64,000 nt of DNA from Macrobrachium rosenbergii (GCF_040412425.1 NC_089777.1:30697537-30761536); one strand, 5' to 3'. Counted from the stretch's first letter, positions 39,661 to 52,488 are shown. Numbers and translations are program-made. The notes: generated from the sequence alone by a model not told the origin.

Positions 39661-39939
39661 ACCTAAACGAGGAACATTTTCACCCTGGAACATACACGGA
39701 GATATATGTGTAGTTTAACCATACATCCCCAAAATTTTGGGAGAGGGGGAATGCCAGCCACTCCCCGACAGTGATATAAAAGTCGAAACGCATAACCTAC
39801 ATCTGCGGGACCTGGATATCATCCATCTTTAAATGGCTGTTGTCGAAATGGCAGGGAGAGATTAGGCTTATTCCAAAGATAGAATCTAAATATTTTTCTT
39901 TCCTTCAATATGCCCTTCATATAATTTTTTTTTTTTAAC

Positions 39940-40355
39940 CCCGAATATGATTCAGATTTGTCAATGAGATGTAATCGGTGATTTTAACTGGATGGAAAAC
40001 AGCAGTAATCAACTAAGTACTATCATTATTACTAGTATTGTCATTATCATTAGCATTATATTAGCACCCCAAGTATGATGCAAAATTTGTCAGTGAGATG
40101 CTTCTCGGTGATGTGTCAGTGACATGCTTCTAGGTGATGTTAGCTGGATGAAAAACAGCATTAATCAACTAAGTACTATTACTATCAATAGTATTACCTT
40201 TATCGTTAGCATTATATTAGTACCCCGAATATGATTCAATATTTGTCAATGAGATGCTTCTCGGTGATCTTAACTGGATGGAAAACAGCAGTAATCAACT
40301 AAGTACTACCATTATTAATAGTATTATCATTATCAGTAGCAATATATTAGTACCA
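39940..40355. repeat. Three tandem copies of a ~135-150-bp unit
   Basis: gaatatgattca...tttgtcaatgagatgctt, then taactggatggaaaacagca, then gtaatcaactaagtacta, then an ATT-rich end, three times. The middle copy contains an extra small duplication of tcagtgagatgcttctcggtgatg. Confidence 0.92.
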
Positions 40356-40475
40356 TATACTTTGAAAAGAACTGAACATTACCTATTCAGACAAGAGCGT
40401 TAACTGCTCGCTTATTTCAATAACTACCATAAAAGGTAACAGCATCAGTACCACCGTATCTGCCTTCCACGTATG

Positions 40476-40530
40476 CCCCCACCACCACCACCACCACCAC
40501 CACCACCACAACAACAACAACAACAACAAG
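40476..40530. repeat. (CCA)n-(CAA)n compound microsatellite
   Basis: About 11 CCA units followed by about seven ACA units. Confidence 0.97.
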
Positions 40531-40700
40531 AGCGGGACGTGGCAAATAAAAACATTTAATAAAAGGAAACGTAGTCCCACGTCAGTTCGGAAATATACGC
40601 CTGGTTGAGGAATTGCGAGCTGTTGGGAATAGCTGTACATAGTTTGGTAAATAAGAAATGTCGGGTGATCCCTCCCCGTCCATCCTATGTTGTGTTACCC

Positions 40701-40705
<5 letters not shown>

Positions 40706-40740
<35 letters not shown>
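40706..40740. repeat. (CT)n microsatellite
   Basis: About 17 units. Confidence 0.97.
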
Positions 40741-40743
<3 letters not shown>

Positions 40744-40989
40744 GATACATAAACCCAACCATACTGGCAACAGAATATGTATGTATGCACGTACGCACAC
40801 ACTTTGCAGATGTATATATTTATACATATATAAGGAGGATTTGTCTGTCTGTCGGTCTGTGCGTGTTTGGAGGATACACAAGGGCATTCATACAAGCAAC
40901 ATATGTATGTATTCACGTTTGGATACATTTTACATAAACAGATCAATACATTCAACATTTCTGTTGGTGTATACGCGCAAAAACTACAT

Positions 40990-41759
40990 ATAAGAAGGCT
41001 ATATTATACTTACGTAAGAATCACCTCTTGCTCTATATGATAAATGAACATGAAACAGAACATTTTGCGAAACATCTGTAACAACCTCATAATAACAGAA
41101 ATAATAATCACACGCGTGCATTTTGAAACTCGTGGTCTTTTCCTGGATCACCATGACAAAAACATGAAGGATTTCAATGTCAATACAATTGTAAATCATG
41201 TTTCATTAAATTTCTGCCAAGGAAAGTAAAATTACTAATTCGTATGAAAAACAATAAGTTTATAAATTGGTAAATGAGACAGCGATCATACTAGCAACGA
41301 ATGACCATCCTGACAAGAGCCGGTGACCACGGGTGTTGCAACGCCATATCGTAAAACCAATTTGATTACTGGTATTTACAACGTAGGCTTTGGAGGAACA
41401 ATTGGAGTTCCTTTAGGCTGAAGATTCCCATAATTTTACGAGCATGACAAAATTGGAATCTTGCCCTTTTGACACTGCATGCGCTTGTATAGTTATATAA
41501 ATTATTCGTATAGTGACATCAACGACCTTCGGAAAAAATCAAATGAGATCTTGACGTAATACTTTACCTATTTTACATTTGCACGACCTCCGTATAACGA
41601 CCTAGTGAAGCAATAATGTCTAGTATTATCAACTTTATGGAAAACGGTACGTTAACCTATCATTCAATCTTGACGATTTTCCTTTCTCTAACTGATTCCA
41701 GATTCTTGCTGACGCAGCACATTAAAACATTCACTGGCATTTTTTTCTTTCCAGAGAAA
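40990..41759. other. Mostly featureless; one weak minus-strand splice pattern
   Basis: A minus-strand donor TTAC|GTAAGTAT (about 41005-41016) follows a short open frame, with possible acceptors ending at catatag or ttgttacag. The encoded segments show no homology. Confidence 0.25.
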
Positions 41760-42600
41760 AGGCATAAGTTACATCTAACTTGATGACGACACCATCAAGA
41801 ATATGATTCATAAATGGATTTAAAAGGAAACTCATCTGGAACGCTTCACTCCTAATTCACGAGGGAGGTAAATAAGAAAATCCCTTTTATTAAGGCAGAT
41901 TAATAAATAAGGTCAGAACCCTCCATAAAAGAACAACTCGCCCTGTTGACAAGACACCTCTAACCCGATAACACGTCCGATGAAACCGCTGATCTCTGTA
42001 TTTATGATGAGTCCTTTAATAGGAGGTGTCGACTTTATTTAAAAAGGGCAAATGCAAGAGAAATCCAAAAGGAAAAACTCCCGAAGCCTCAAATAAAAAG
42101 GTTAATACTTTCTCCAGGCAAGGCTCGTGATTGGTCGAAAGGCGAGGAAATGGAAAAAATTCAAAAATCACAAACTGGGGGAAAAAGAGGGGAGGTGGAG
42201 AGCTAAAATGGGCGAGGCAGGGAACTGAATCACCAGTTACTTGGACTTCATACAAAAGAGGATGCATTACACAGACGCAAAAGATGAGGATATCCCCTTT
42301 TTACCGTTTTCGAGGGGCTGGGGGGAGAGGGGACACGGTACAGAAAGGATTAGTGGGGGGCGGGGGGGGGGATGGCAGAAGAAAAGGAGAACGAGGGGAA
42401 GGAAGGGAAAGGGCGCCCGCGAACGAGGGGAATGCCCCGAGAAAACATGCATCATAACAGCCCGAGGGACGCCGCACTGCACCCAAGGAGTCTAACGAGA
42501 TACATCGAAGTTATTTTGCCGCGACGGAGTGCCAAGGGAGGCAGCTGACCCTTGTGGCCCCGCCAGCCGTGTTAACATCGACCAATTTATATAGCGGTGC
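41760..42600. promoter_or_regulatory. Mixed-composition islet with purine-rich and CpG-richer parts
   Basis: 41760-42020 has many homeodomain-like and caudal-like cores (CAGATTAATAAATAAGG, CCATAAAAG). 42130-42440 is G-rich, with a G-run at 42353-42372. 42460-42600 is CpG-richer, with GTTAACATC and TTTATATAGC. Short overlapping frames exist on both strands but none is convincing. A conserved non-coding role is inference only. Confidence 0.22.
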
Positions 42601-42832
42601 TGATAAAAATTATTTACAGCAACTCGATATTTAAGACATGTTCTTACTTGAGGGTACTGGTGAGGTTTTTTCAGACCTCACGATTATATACGTTCTCTTC
42701 ATTATCTTCAACAGCAGCATTACCTAAACTTTATTAGGATTTCCACAATTCAATTTCAGTGATCTTACTGACATACACAAACACACACACAAACACACAC
42801 AAAATATAAAATATTTATATATATACATACAT

Positions 42833-42839
<7 letters not shown>

Positions 42840-42917
<78 letters not shown>
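42840..42917. repeat. (TA)n microsatellite
   Basis: About 39 units, with (CA)n just before it at 42778-42800. Confidence 0.98.
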
Positions 42918-42923
<6 letters not shown>

Positions 42924-43055
42924 TTTAAAACGGGCATTACTTGCTAACAATACAAAATGACACACAGAACAGACATCAGCTGAAAAAATAAAACACATTT
43001 TAATCACAGAATGCCAACAACACCAGACAAGCCTGAAAGATTAATTAAAACACAC

Positions 43056-43083
43056 ATGTACACACACACACACACACACACAC
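43056..43083. repeat. (CA)n microsatellite
   Basis: About 13 units. Confidence 0.95.
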
Positions 43084-44207
43084 AAACGCAAAACGCATTC
43101 ATCAACCTCCCTAACAACAGCAACGCGAATGACACCCACATTAAATATTTCAAGTGTTCTTGTATCTCGTCACTGATGAAAGGCTTTCATACTAACAATG
43201 TGTCGCCGCCCATACAGGCACCAGAGTAACAATACTATACGTAGTATGACCCAAGCTCTTCAAAAAATCATGGCGGGTATTGTCCCTCCGAGGATAAATG
43301 GGTATTCATCCAATACTATCACTCTCGCCGGAATATTTAAAGTTCCATGGACGTAGAAAACATATTCAGAGGCCTTCAATAATCTATTTCTTGGAAGTCA
43401 ACGCAGCGTCCACCATCGCTGCTTCCAAACGCTTCTCCACGATTCCCAGTATCCATTTAGAAAAAAAAAAAAATAACACGAACGCGCAAATGAACGTAAC
43501 ATGGGCAGGGAGAAGCGATTCATTTATAAAAAAAATTTTTTTTCCTTAGTAAAAATATCAATTATCAAAACAAGATTAGATTTTATAGAAAGTAAAGCAC
43601 ATTCTATGAAAGATTCGAAATAGACTAATGAAGAATCAGTTAACCATTTATTTCCAAATGTATATTAGTAAAGAACTAATTTTAATGACCTTAAGCTTAA
43701 ACTGTTATTATTCCACCAGGATAGAAAAGAAAAGCGTAAATCCTCTGAAACAAAAATTTTTTGTGACATTTCATAGCAAAACGTCCAGTCAATCACTCCA
43801 ATCAAGAGAAATTGCACATATAAATCAATGAAAGTTACCTAGATTGAAAAGTAAATACTTGAAAACAAAATGGGGGTCGAAAATGCTTAAGATCACATAA
43901 AAAAAAAATAATTCCTTGTATGTTTCATCATACTCAAATATACATCAGATTTCGATATGCATCGAATACAAACACAGCCGGGGTTCATCCTGTCAAAAGT
44001 AACAGGTGATGTTTCCGCTGGTTATCCACCATTCTGTACTTTCACAATTTACAAGTTTGCCACTACTCGAATTCTATGGGAAGATTATTATTTGAATGTT
44101 GCAGATCCTAATTCCGTATTTTACACATAACTAACAACTCAAAATACAAATGAATGCACATATTTCATACACAAAAAACAATACTGTATATATATGTATA
44201 TATAGTG

Positions 44208-44211
<4 letters not shown>

Positions 44212-44278
<67 letters not shown>
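44212..44278. repeat. (GA)n microsatellite
   Basis: About 33 units. Confidence 0.98.
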
Positions 44279-44281
<3 letters not shown>

Positions 44282-44394
44282 TTTTATACAACTATATGTT
44301 ATGCCGCAATATTGCATGCCCTTACAAAAACCACACACCATTATATTTTTATACTTGCTTGCAAATACTGACGGCTGAATATATTAAAGTCTAC

Positions 44395-44460
44395 TGTCAC
44401 TTATGTACCATCCCAAAATCACAGAGGTTCGATTCCTGGTCAAGGCAGGTGCAACTATCA
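44395..44460 (+). mobile_element. Possible tRNA-like SINE fragment (B-box only)
   Basis: The plus strand contains AGGTTCGATTCCTGGTCAAG, a good match to a polymerase III B-box (GGTTCGANTCC). No convincing A-box or cloverleaf was found upstream, so this is a SINE fragment or a chance match rather than a tRNA gene. Confidence 0.28.
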
Positions 44461-44590
44461 TATATAATTACCTTTGGATCTAAGTTATTTTCAAGTTACC
44501 CGGAAGTCGGTATGAAAGTTTTTGGCTAAATATTTGTGTAAATTTACATGTACGATATATGATATGATATGATAAGATATATATGATTAA

Positions 44591-44595
<5 letters not shown>

Positions 44596-44643
<48 letters not shown>

Positions 44644-44700
44644 ATATAAATATAATATATATAATATATTATATATATATACACAGTATATATATAAATT
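44596..44700. repeat. (TA)n microsatellite and AT palindromes
   Basis: Pure TA to about 44636, then ATATAATATATTATATAT-type palindromes. Confidence 0.95.
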
Positions 44701-44750
44701 TCCTCGGCTGCCTTTCTGTGTGTGTGTTTTTGTGGTTGCGTGTATGCTTG

Positions 44751-44822
44751 TCCCACCCCTCCCCTCCCCACCCCTCCCCTTTTCCCTTACCCTTCCTCCT
44801 CCCCTCCCCCTTCCCCTCCTCT
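44751..44822. repeat. C-rich tract, G-quadruplex-forming on the minus strand
   Basis: At least eight runs of three to five C within 72 bp, separated by one to four bases, ending just before the foldback element. The run density matches G-quadruplex/i-motif patterns. Confidence 0.75.
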
Positions 44823-44827
44823 AATAC

Positions 44828-45621
44828 AGGTGGTTCATAGTTACCACTTGAGGTTAATTACACACCATAATAAATTCTAAAGGTTAACCAAGTTATATTG
44901 ATAAGGCGTCTCCACTACTCCAGGATCCTTTGAAGTCTTCTTCAGCTCCTGAAGCATTCCTGGAGAAATGCCCATTGGATTATAACGTCTTTTTGAAGTC
45001 TTAGAAGACTCCAGGACCATGTGAAGCCGTCTTCAGCTAGAGAACCGCCCACTGGATTACAAAGTCTTCTTGAAGACGTCTTCACGACTCCAGGATCCTG
45101 TGAAGCTCTCTTCAGCTCCCGAAGAACTCCTAGATAAACACCCATTGGATTATCACGGCTTCCTGAAGAAGTCTTCAAGAATCCACCTGTCTTCGTCACT
45201 TTCTGCTTTGGATTACAAAGTCTTCTTGAAGACTTCTTCACGACTCCAGGATCCTGCGAAGCTGTCTTCAGCTCCTGAAGAACTCCTGGATACACACCCA
45301 TTGGATTATCACGGCTTCCTGAGGAAGTCTTCAAGAATCCTTCTGCCGCAGCCTCGCAGATCTCGAAGTATGCATTCAAACAAATAAACAAACGTTTCAT
45401 GGATTAAACAAACGTTTTATGGAGAAATCCAGAATCTGTATTCAGAATCATTCCGCCCAGAAATCCAATGGGCGTTTCTCCAGGAACGCTTCAGGAACTG
45501 AAGACGACTTCAGAGGATACTAGAGTAGTGAAAACGTCTTATAAATATAACTTGCTTGACCTTTACAATTTATTATATATGAAGTGTTTAATTAACCTCA
45601 TGTTGTAACTATGAACCACCT
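44828..45621. mobile_element. 794-bp foldback element: ~155-bp terminal inverted repeats around GAAGAC-rich tandem units
   Basis: The left arm (44828-44982, starting AGGTGGTTCATAGTTA) and right arm (45462-45621, ending in the reverse complement) match over about 155-160 bp with scattered mismatches and small gaps. The inner parts of the arms belong to the same repeat as the interior. Units with core actccaggatcctgtgaag recur in direct orientation near 44917, 45008, 45087 and 45243, and once inverted near 45511. The interior repeat of about 156 bp contains palindromic stretches such as TGAAGACGTCTTCA. Frames across it on both strands are repeat translations; there is no recognisable transposase. 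A foldback/MITE-type mobile unit is inferred. No clear target duplication was seen. Confidence 0.7.
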
Positions 45622-45659
45622 CTCCTTTGAAAAGGAGGCAGAACTAAGTTCATATTATC

Positions 45660-45935
45660 GTAAAATGATTGACTTATTGTTATCATTACAATTATTACTA
45701 ATAAGGTTTCAGTTTTTATTTCTTTTAACAGTAAGGATGATTGACTTATTGTTGTCATTAGGATTATTATTAATAAGGTTTGTCTTTATTTCCTCTAGCA
45801 ATAAGGATGGTAGTTATCTGAATCTAAATCCTTTATTTTTGCATATTCGTTTCTCTAGGCCTCAATTATTTCAACGGTTACCTGGGATTTTTGCATATTC
45901 GTTTCTCTAGGCCTCAATTATTTCAATGGTTACTA
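45660..45935. repeat. Two local tandem duplications
   Basis: gattgacttattgttatcat...taataaggttt...agtaaggat is doubled (about 45667 and 45738). tttgcatattcgtttctcta then ggcctcaattatttcaa is doubled (about 45838 and 45890). Confidence 0.9.
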
Positions 45936-46202
45936 TTCTCGTTGTTTATTTAACAAAAATAAAATGATCACAAAAGTTCAGAAGTGTTTTTTTGCTATTT
46001 GTCCTTTAGAAATTTAAATAAATTAAATTATTATTCAAATATTTATACATCTAGAATAATAATTTCCAAGTGGATCTTGTCCTCCCCAGGATGAAATTTT
46101 CTTGAAAGCTTTTTTGCCACAAAATATCAATATTTAAAAAAAAGAAAGAAATACAAATTTAGCAAAAAATCATCATCGTCGTAACATTTTCATCAGATAT
46201 AC

Positions 46203-46205
46203 ATC

Positions 46206-46264
<59 letters not shown>

Positions 46265-46312
46265 ATGTGTATATATATATATTATATATATATATATATA
46301 TATAATATATAT

Positions 46313-46343
<31 letters not shown>
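46203..46343. repeat. (TA)n microsatellite, tail of the tRNA-headed SINE
   Basis: Interrupted TA for about 140 bp, contiguous with the purine-rich SINE tail. Confidence 0.95.
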
Positions 46344-47028
<685 letters not shown>

Positions 47029-47035
47029 TTGTTTT

Positions 47036-48830
47036 GGCCTCATCCTTGATAGTTTTTGAGGTCAGCCTTGAAGGGATAGGATCGACCCAGAAGCTGCTTC
47101 CTCGGAGGAAGGCAGGTGTCCTGCCAGGCTGGGGAAGTGGGCCTGGAGAGGGACCAAAAAATCCCCAAGGCTCACCAGTATCTTGAGGCCAGCCTTGAAG
47201 GGAAGGGTCCGACCCACCAAGAGGCTGCTTCCTCGGAGGAAGGCAGGAATCCTGCCAGGCTGGGGAGGTGGGCCTGGAGAGGGCCCAAGAACTTCAAGGA
47301 TGAGGCCCAAAAGCACCCAAAGGCTCACCAGTCTCTTGAGGGCACCCTTAAAGGAAGGGTCCAACCCAGAGGCTGCTTCCTCAGAGTAGGCAGGTGTCCT
47401 GCCAGGCTGGGGAAGTGGGCCTGGAGAGGGTCCAAGAACTTCAAGGATGAGGCTCAAAAGCACCCAAGGCTCAACAGTCTCTTGAGGGCATCCTTAAAGT
47501 GAAGGGTCCGACATAGAGACTGCTTCCTTGGAGGGAGGCAGATATCCTGCCAGGCTGGGGAAGTGGGCCTGGAGAGGGGCCCAAGAACTTCAAGGATGAG
47601 GCCCAAAAGCCCCCAAGGTTCAACAGCCTCTTGAGGACATCCTTAAAGGAAGGGTCCAACCCAGAGGCTGCTTCCTCAGAGGATGGCAGGTATCCTGCCA
47701 GGCTGAGAAAGTGGGCCTGGAGAGGGCCCAAGAACTTCAAGGATGAGGCCCAAAAGTACCCAAGGCTCAACAGTCTCTTAAGGGCAGCCTTGAAGGGAAG
47801 GGTCCAACCCAGTGGCTGCTTTCTCAGAGGAAGGCAGGTATCCTGCCAGGCTGGGGAAGTGGGCCTGGAGAGGGCCTAAGAACTTCAAGAATGAGACCCA
47901 AAAGCCCCAGTGCTCACCAGTCACTTGAGGGCAGCTTGAAGGGAAGGGTCCAACCCAGAGGCTGCTTCCTTGGGGTAGGCAGGTGTCCTGCCAGGCTGGG
48001 GAAGTGGCCTGGAAAGTGCCCAAGAACTTCAAGGATGAGGCCCAAAAGCCCCCCAAGATTCACCAGTCTCTTGGGGCACCAGTAAAGGAAGGGTCCAACC
48101 CAGAGGCTGCTTCCTCGGAGGAAGGCAGGTATCCTGCCAGACTGGGAAAGTGGGCCTGGAGAGGGCCCAAGAACTTCAAGGATGAGGCCCAAAAGCACCC
48201 AAGGCTCAACAGTCTCTTAAGGGCAGCCTTGAAGGGGAAGGGTCCAACCCAGAGGCTGCTTTCTTGGAGGAAGGCAGGTGTCCTGCCGGGCTGGGGAAGT
48301 GGGCCTGAAGAGGGCCTAAGAACTTCAAGGATGAGACCCAAAAGCCCCCAATGCTCACCAGTCACTTGAGGGCAGCTTGAAGGGAAGAGTCCAACCCAGA
48401 GGCTGCTTCCTTGGGGTAGGCAGGTGTCCTGCCAGGCTGGGGAAGCGGGCCTGAAGAGGGCCTAAGAACTTCAAGGATGAGACCCAAAAGACCCCAAGGC
48501 TCAACAGTCTCTTGAGGGCAGCCTTGAAGGGAGGGTCCAACCCAGAGGCTGCTTCTTTGGAGGGAGGCAAGTATCCTGCCAGGCTGGGGAAGAGGCCTGG
48601 AGAGGGCCAAAAGCCCCAAAACTCACCAGTCTCTTGAGGGCAGCCTTGAAGAGAAGGGTCCGACCCAGAGGCTGCTTCCTCGGAGAAGGCAGGCATCCTG
48701 CCAGGCCAGAGAAGCGGGCCTGGTGAGGGCCCCAAGGGGGGAGGTGGCAAAGGCTCCTTAGGGAGGCCAATTCTTTGAGGGCACTCTTGAAGGGGAGCGT
48801 CCGCTTCAAAAGAGGAAGGCAAGATTCCTT
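47036..48830. repeat. GC-rich tandem array, ~147-bp unit, about 12 copies
   Basis: The marker aacttcaaggatgaggc recurs at about 47289, 47437, 47585, 47732, 47880, 48025, 48171, 48320 and 48467, giving spacings of 145-149 bp. Each unit also contains ggcaggtatcctgccagg (a short hairpin), gggcctggagagggcc and ccagaggctgcttcct. The array is far richer in GC than its surroundings. Because 147 is a multiple of 3, long open frames appear on both strands (60-155 codons), but 1-3-bp length changes between copies break every frame, so I do not call coding. It abuts a (TA)n tract at 46974-47023. Confidence 0.9.
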
Positions 48831-49033
48831 AGAAGATCTGATAAGAAAATCATTGCAGCCTGATTTCCCATTAATAGAATGCTTTTTATTACTTTATTTC
48901 TGTTTTCCAGATGATTAAAATATATTTTTTAATTTTTGTATTGTACTCTGCATCAATTAGCTTGTATCATAATACTACCATGACAAGATTTCATTCAAGG
49001 GAAAGTGTTTTTATACTACTGCCATCAGTCTCT

Positions 49034-49190
49034 GTGTAGCACTTTGCGCTGGTTCAGTGCCCCATCCTTGGCAACTTGAGAAATCGTTTCTTCTCAGAGG
49101 TCATTGATGAAGAGGGTAATTATCGTCCTTCCTGGTATCCCGGAGAGGATATTTTGAAGTTCGTGGAGGAAGCTGGTTTTTTTAAAAATT
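49034..49190 (+). pseudogene. Relic of a non-LTR retrotransposon C-terminal region
   Basis: Immediately after an in-frame TAG, the plus strand reads HFALVQCPILGNLRNRFFSE and continues EVIDEEGNYRPSWYPGEDIL then KFVEEAGFF. Known: non-LTR (Jockey/RTE-type) ORF2 proteins often carry a Cys-His motif just after the reverse transcriptase, of form ExxxHFxxxCPxxxxLR. The match is to that tail only. The upstream Cys pair and the reverse transcriptase itself are not recognisable, and the stop lies where the Glu before HF would be expected. Inference: a dead, 5'-truncated LINE. The next open stretch to about 49490 may be its degraded 3' part. Confidence 0.42.
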
Positions 49191-49199
49191 ATAACGTCT

Positions 49200-51282
49200 C
49201 GTCAATTTATTTTTACCAGTTTATCAATTTCTTGGTAATTTTATGATTTTTTATTCCCTTGAGCCCACATTATTTATTAATGGCGATGATGACCATTGAT
49301 ATTACAACGCTGATTTGTATGAGGTCAATGAAACACCCCAAGAGAAGTCCTTAAGACGAAGGACCCAGTTCACGACTGGCAGCCGCGTTTCAACAGGGAA
49401 TCTTTCAACTGCCCTCCTGCCACGCGCAAAAAAAGTAGAATGGTTCATTACTAAAATTTACTGCGAAAACAATAAATGCATTAAATAAATATCCAATAAC
49501 TATCCTCATCACACATCCTCTCCATCCTTTCCAGCAATAAACCAGAGAGGTGTTTCCAAAGGTATACTTCCCCTCCGCCCACCCCCATAACCCTTTCACG
49601 CCCAAAGCCTACTAAAAGCGTGACATTTAACCGGGATTCCATAAAACAAAGTGTAATGCTTTACATTTCAACAGGTCGATTTCGAATCGAGGTTTTAGTC
49701 GAAGCGAAAGAATCCCCTTCCAACATTTTCCACATTCCACCTGTTGCAGTGGAACCGACGCCAATTACCTGGCGGAATTCGTTAAATGTGGAAGGGAGGA
49801 GACGCGCCATCAGGTGTGAATTCAACAAACAATTGCCACCGACATCACCCTTTGTTAACGAACTCTGTTTTTTATTATGAAATCAGGGACTCGACTGAAA
49901 CCACAGCAGTTTCAGACTCAATGTCACCACAGCTTGGGGCTGTAAGTCTATTTTCATTACTACAATACTGTTATCTTGATTTTAGCTAATATTAATAAAA
50001 TGGTTTAATACAACTATTATTTTTATTGACATTATCAGCAAAGGAAAAATGAATATAAACTTTCAGGAATATTTCCTCTCAAGCACATATAAATCAATTA
50101 AATCTGAGTTTGGCTAACTCTACCAATGTATTAACATTTCCAGTATGTCGATTTTTTTATATTTCAATCAAATTTAAAGAAAAAAGTAAAAAATATAAAG
50201 AAAAACAAATAAAATTATTTTGAAAATCCCATAAACAACTGTACATCTCAGTATGAATCATATGGTAGATGTCAAAAACAAAACATTTACAGAATATTTT
50301 GAGAATTCCCAACTATTCTCTCTTTTCCGAACTCAATTGCAACGGAAATGTCAACGCCCTGGAGTAGCCCAGGCTCGATGGGAAAAAATGGGTTTTAATC
50401 CCGAAGGAAAAGAAGGAGAGTGATTATAAAAAAGAGCAAACTCATTACATACTTACAAAAATTTCAAACAGGTGTGTTTAGTTTTATCCGAATCAGTTTG
50501 AACCTGCTTAACATGAAACAAAAAATTAAGATTCGTGTGACTTAGGACATTGGTTAAAACAAGATTTTCAGCCATTGGTTAAAACAAGATTTTCAGCCAT
50601 TGGTTAAAACAAGAATTTCGTTCTTGGGAAGGTAAATTGCTCAAATGGCATTAACATAGAATAAAGAACGCCCGTAACATAACCATCATATCTTAATTAT
50701 TACTTATAAAATTTTTTTATCTTTAACGTTGAAAATAAACCTGCAATGCAATAAAAATTAATGATTATGCATAGCAAAAGCATACAGATTTTAATACATA
50801 GTTCAACTAGAAAAAATAGGAATCAAGTAAGTCTTCAGCCCAACAATACATCAAAAATTGTCAAATTGTTGATATGCTTACAAAGGCTCTACTTCTTGAC
50901 CATCAAGCGTACAACAACAACAACAACATCATCATAATCACCATTTTATACCAGCTTAAAGACAAATTTGTCGAAATTCTCAACTCTCACAGGGTTACCC
51001 AGCCAAGAAACAGAAACTGACCAAAAGCTAATATGATTTGTGTATAAATTCCAAGTTAGAACAAAAAATTAACGAATGAAATCACCTCAAAAATACTGTG
51101 CAAGAATTATCCTCTCTAAATGCAGAACAATGATCCACACCCGGGACTGCAATTAACAGCAAAAACGTTGTTACATCTGGTTAAGATTTTAGTCAGTATG
51201 GACGATCCAGTTGAATACGTAATGTTAAGTACAGAAAACAATCCCAGTAAATAACAACAAACAAAATAAAACACGTAAAAAA
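49200..51282. other. No gene seen apart from LINE debris
   Basis: The first 300 bp may be the decayed 3' part of the LINE relic. The 86-codon plus frame at 49620-49880 is unrecognised. The rest is AT-rich, with a short (CAA)n at 50911-50925 and a 25-bp triplication. Confidence 0.4.
50541..50615. repeat. 25-bp unit repeated three times
   Basis: attggttaaaacaagatttt then cagcc, three tandem copies, the last diverged at its end. Confidence 0.93.
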
Positions 51283-51653
51283 TGCGCCGAAGTTTCTTCT
51301 GCGCAATAGATCTATCTCTCGGTGGTCTAGGTATAATGCTGTATGAACCGCGGCCCATGAAACCCTCAGCCGGCTGTGGTGGCCTGTGTTGTTACGTTGC
51401 CGGAAGCACGATTATTGTTAACTTTAACCTCAAATAAAATAAAGACTACTGAGGCCAAACGGCTGCAATTTGGTATGTTTGATGATTGGAGGGTGGATGA
51501 CCAACATACCAATTTGCAGCACTCTAGCCTCAGTAGTTTTTAAGATCTGAGGGCGGACAGAAAAAGTGCGGACAGAAAAAAGTGCAGACAGAATAAAGTG
51601 CGGACAGACAGACAAAGCTGGCACAATGGTTTTCTTTTACAGAGAACTAAAAC
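51283..51653 (+). mobile_element. Dispersed hairpin-core repeat, copy 3, with expanded tail motif
   Basis: The third copy starts GCGCCGAAGTTTCTTCTGCG, lacks the left AGTTTTCTGTA block, and has the best preserved hairpin core (51441-51542). Its tail carries three to four tandem copies of a GTGCGGACAGA(A)-type motif where the other copies have one or two. Confidence 0.7.
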
Positions 51654-52367
51654 GAACTAATCATCAATAATATTAAATCAGAAGTAAAACGGGTATTTAA
51701 AAAAGTAAGCACAAGCAAACGTTGGACATACGGGCTTTTTACTTCTCACGTCGTCCAAATTCTGGATTCCAAAATTGTGGACCAACCGTTATTGGGATCC
51801 TGTGATGGAACCTATTCAATTTTCTGATAAATACGGTATTTGACCATAACCAAATACAAATCGTCGCCGGCCAGTTGGTGTGGAGTGTTCATTTTTGCTA
51901 AAATTTCAGAGAGAGTTTTAAAAGTTGCAGTGGTATTAGGTAACAGCATTAAACGGGCATGTGGATTTTTAGTGTTCTTTTGTAATTTTTTTTCCTCAAT
52001 TCTTGAAAATAACGGACATACTTGGGTGCAGAAGGTGAGGGGGAGGTTTTAATTTCTCACCGACCGGTTCAGATTGGTTGCAAGGTAGAAAGTAATTTAG
52101 CTACAGAAAGACATGACCGGAAAAATGTGATAAAGCAAGATTTCAGGGTTCATTGTTCCAGCTTGCTAGTGTGGTCATTATTGTGATAAAATTTCAATCG
52201 GGGGGAGAGAGAGAGAGAGAGAAATGGGTTCCGGGTATCATGCATACACAGACGCATCAACACATACAAACTACTACTACAAATGGATGGCAAATACCAC
52301 TACACACTCTTTACTTTATTCAACCGCCTTATGAACGCAAAATAAATTTTAACATAGTTCTCTTATA

Positions 52368-52370
<3 letters not shown>

Positions 52371-52460
<90 letters not shown>

Positions 52461-52488
52461 TTCATACATACATACATACATACATACA

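Noticed and set aside
41000..41090. Minus-strand microexon ending TTAC|GTAAGTAT
   Set aside because: Acceptor choice is ambiguous and no enclosed frame resembles a protein.
45070..45400. Repeat protein-like frames (KTSSRLQDP units)
   Set aside because: Direct translations of the tandem interior of the foldback element; no start context or splice sites.
47062..48822. Proline-rich frames of 90-155 codons on both strands
   Set aside because: All arise from the ~147-bp array; 1-3-bp length differences between units break each frame, and both strands are equally open.
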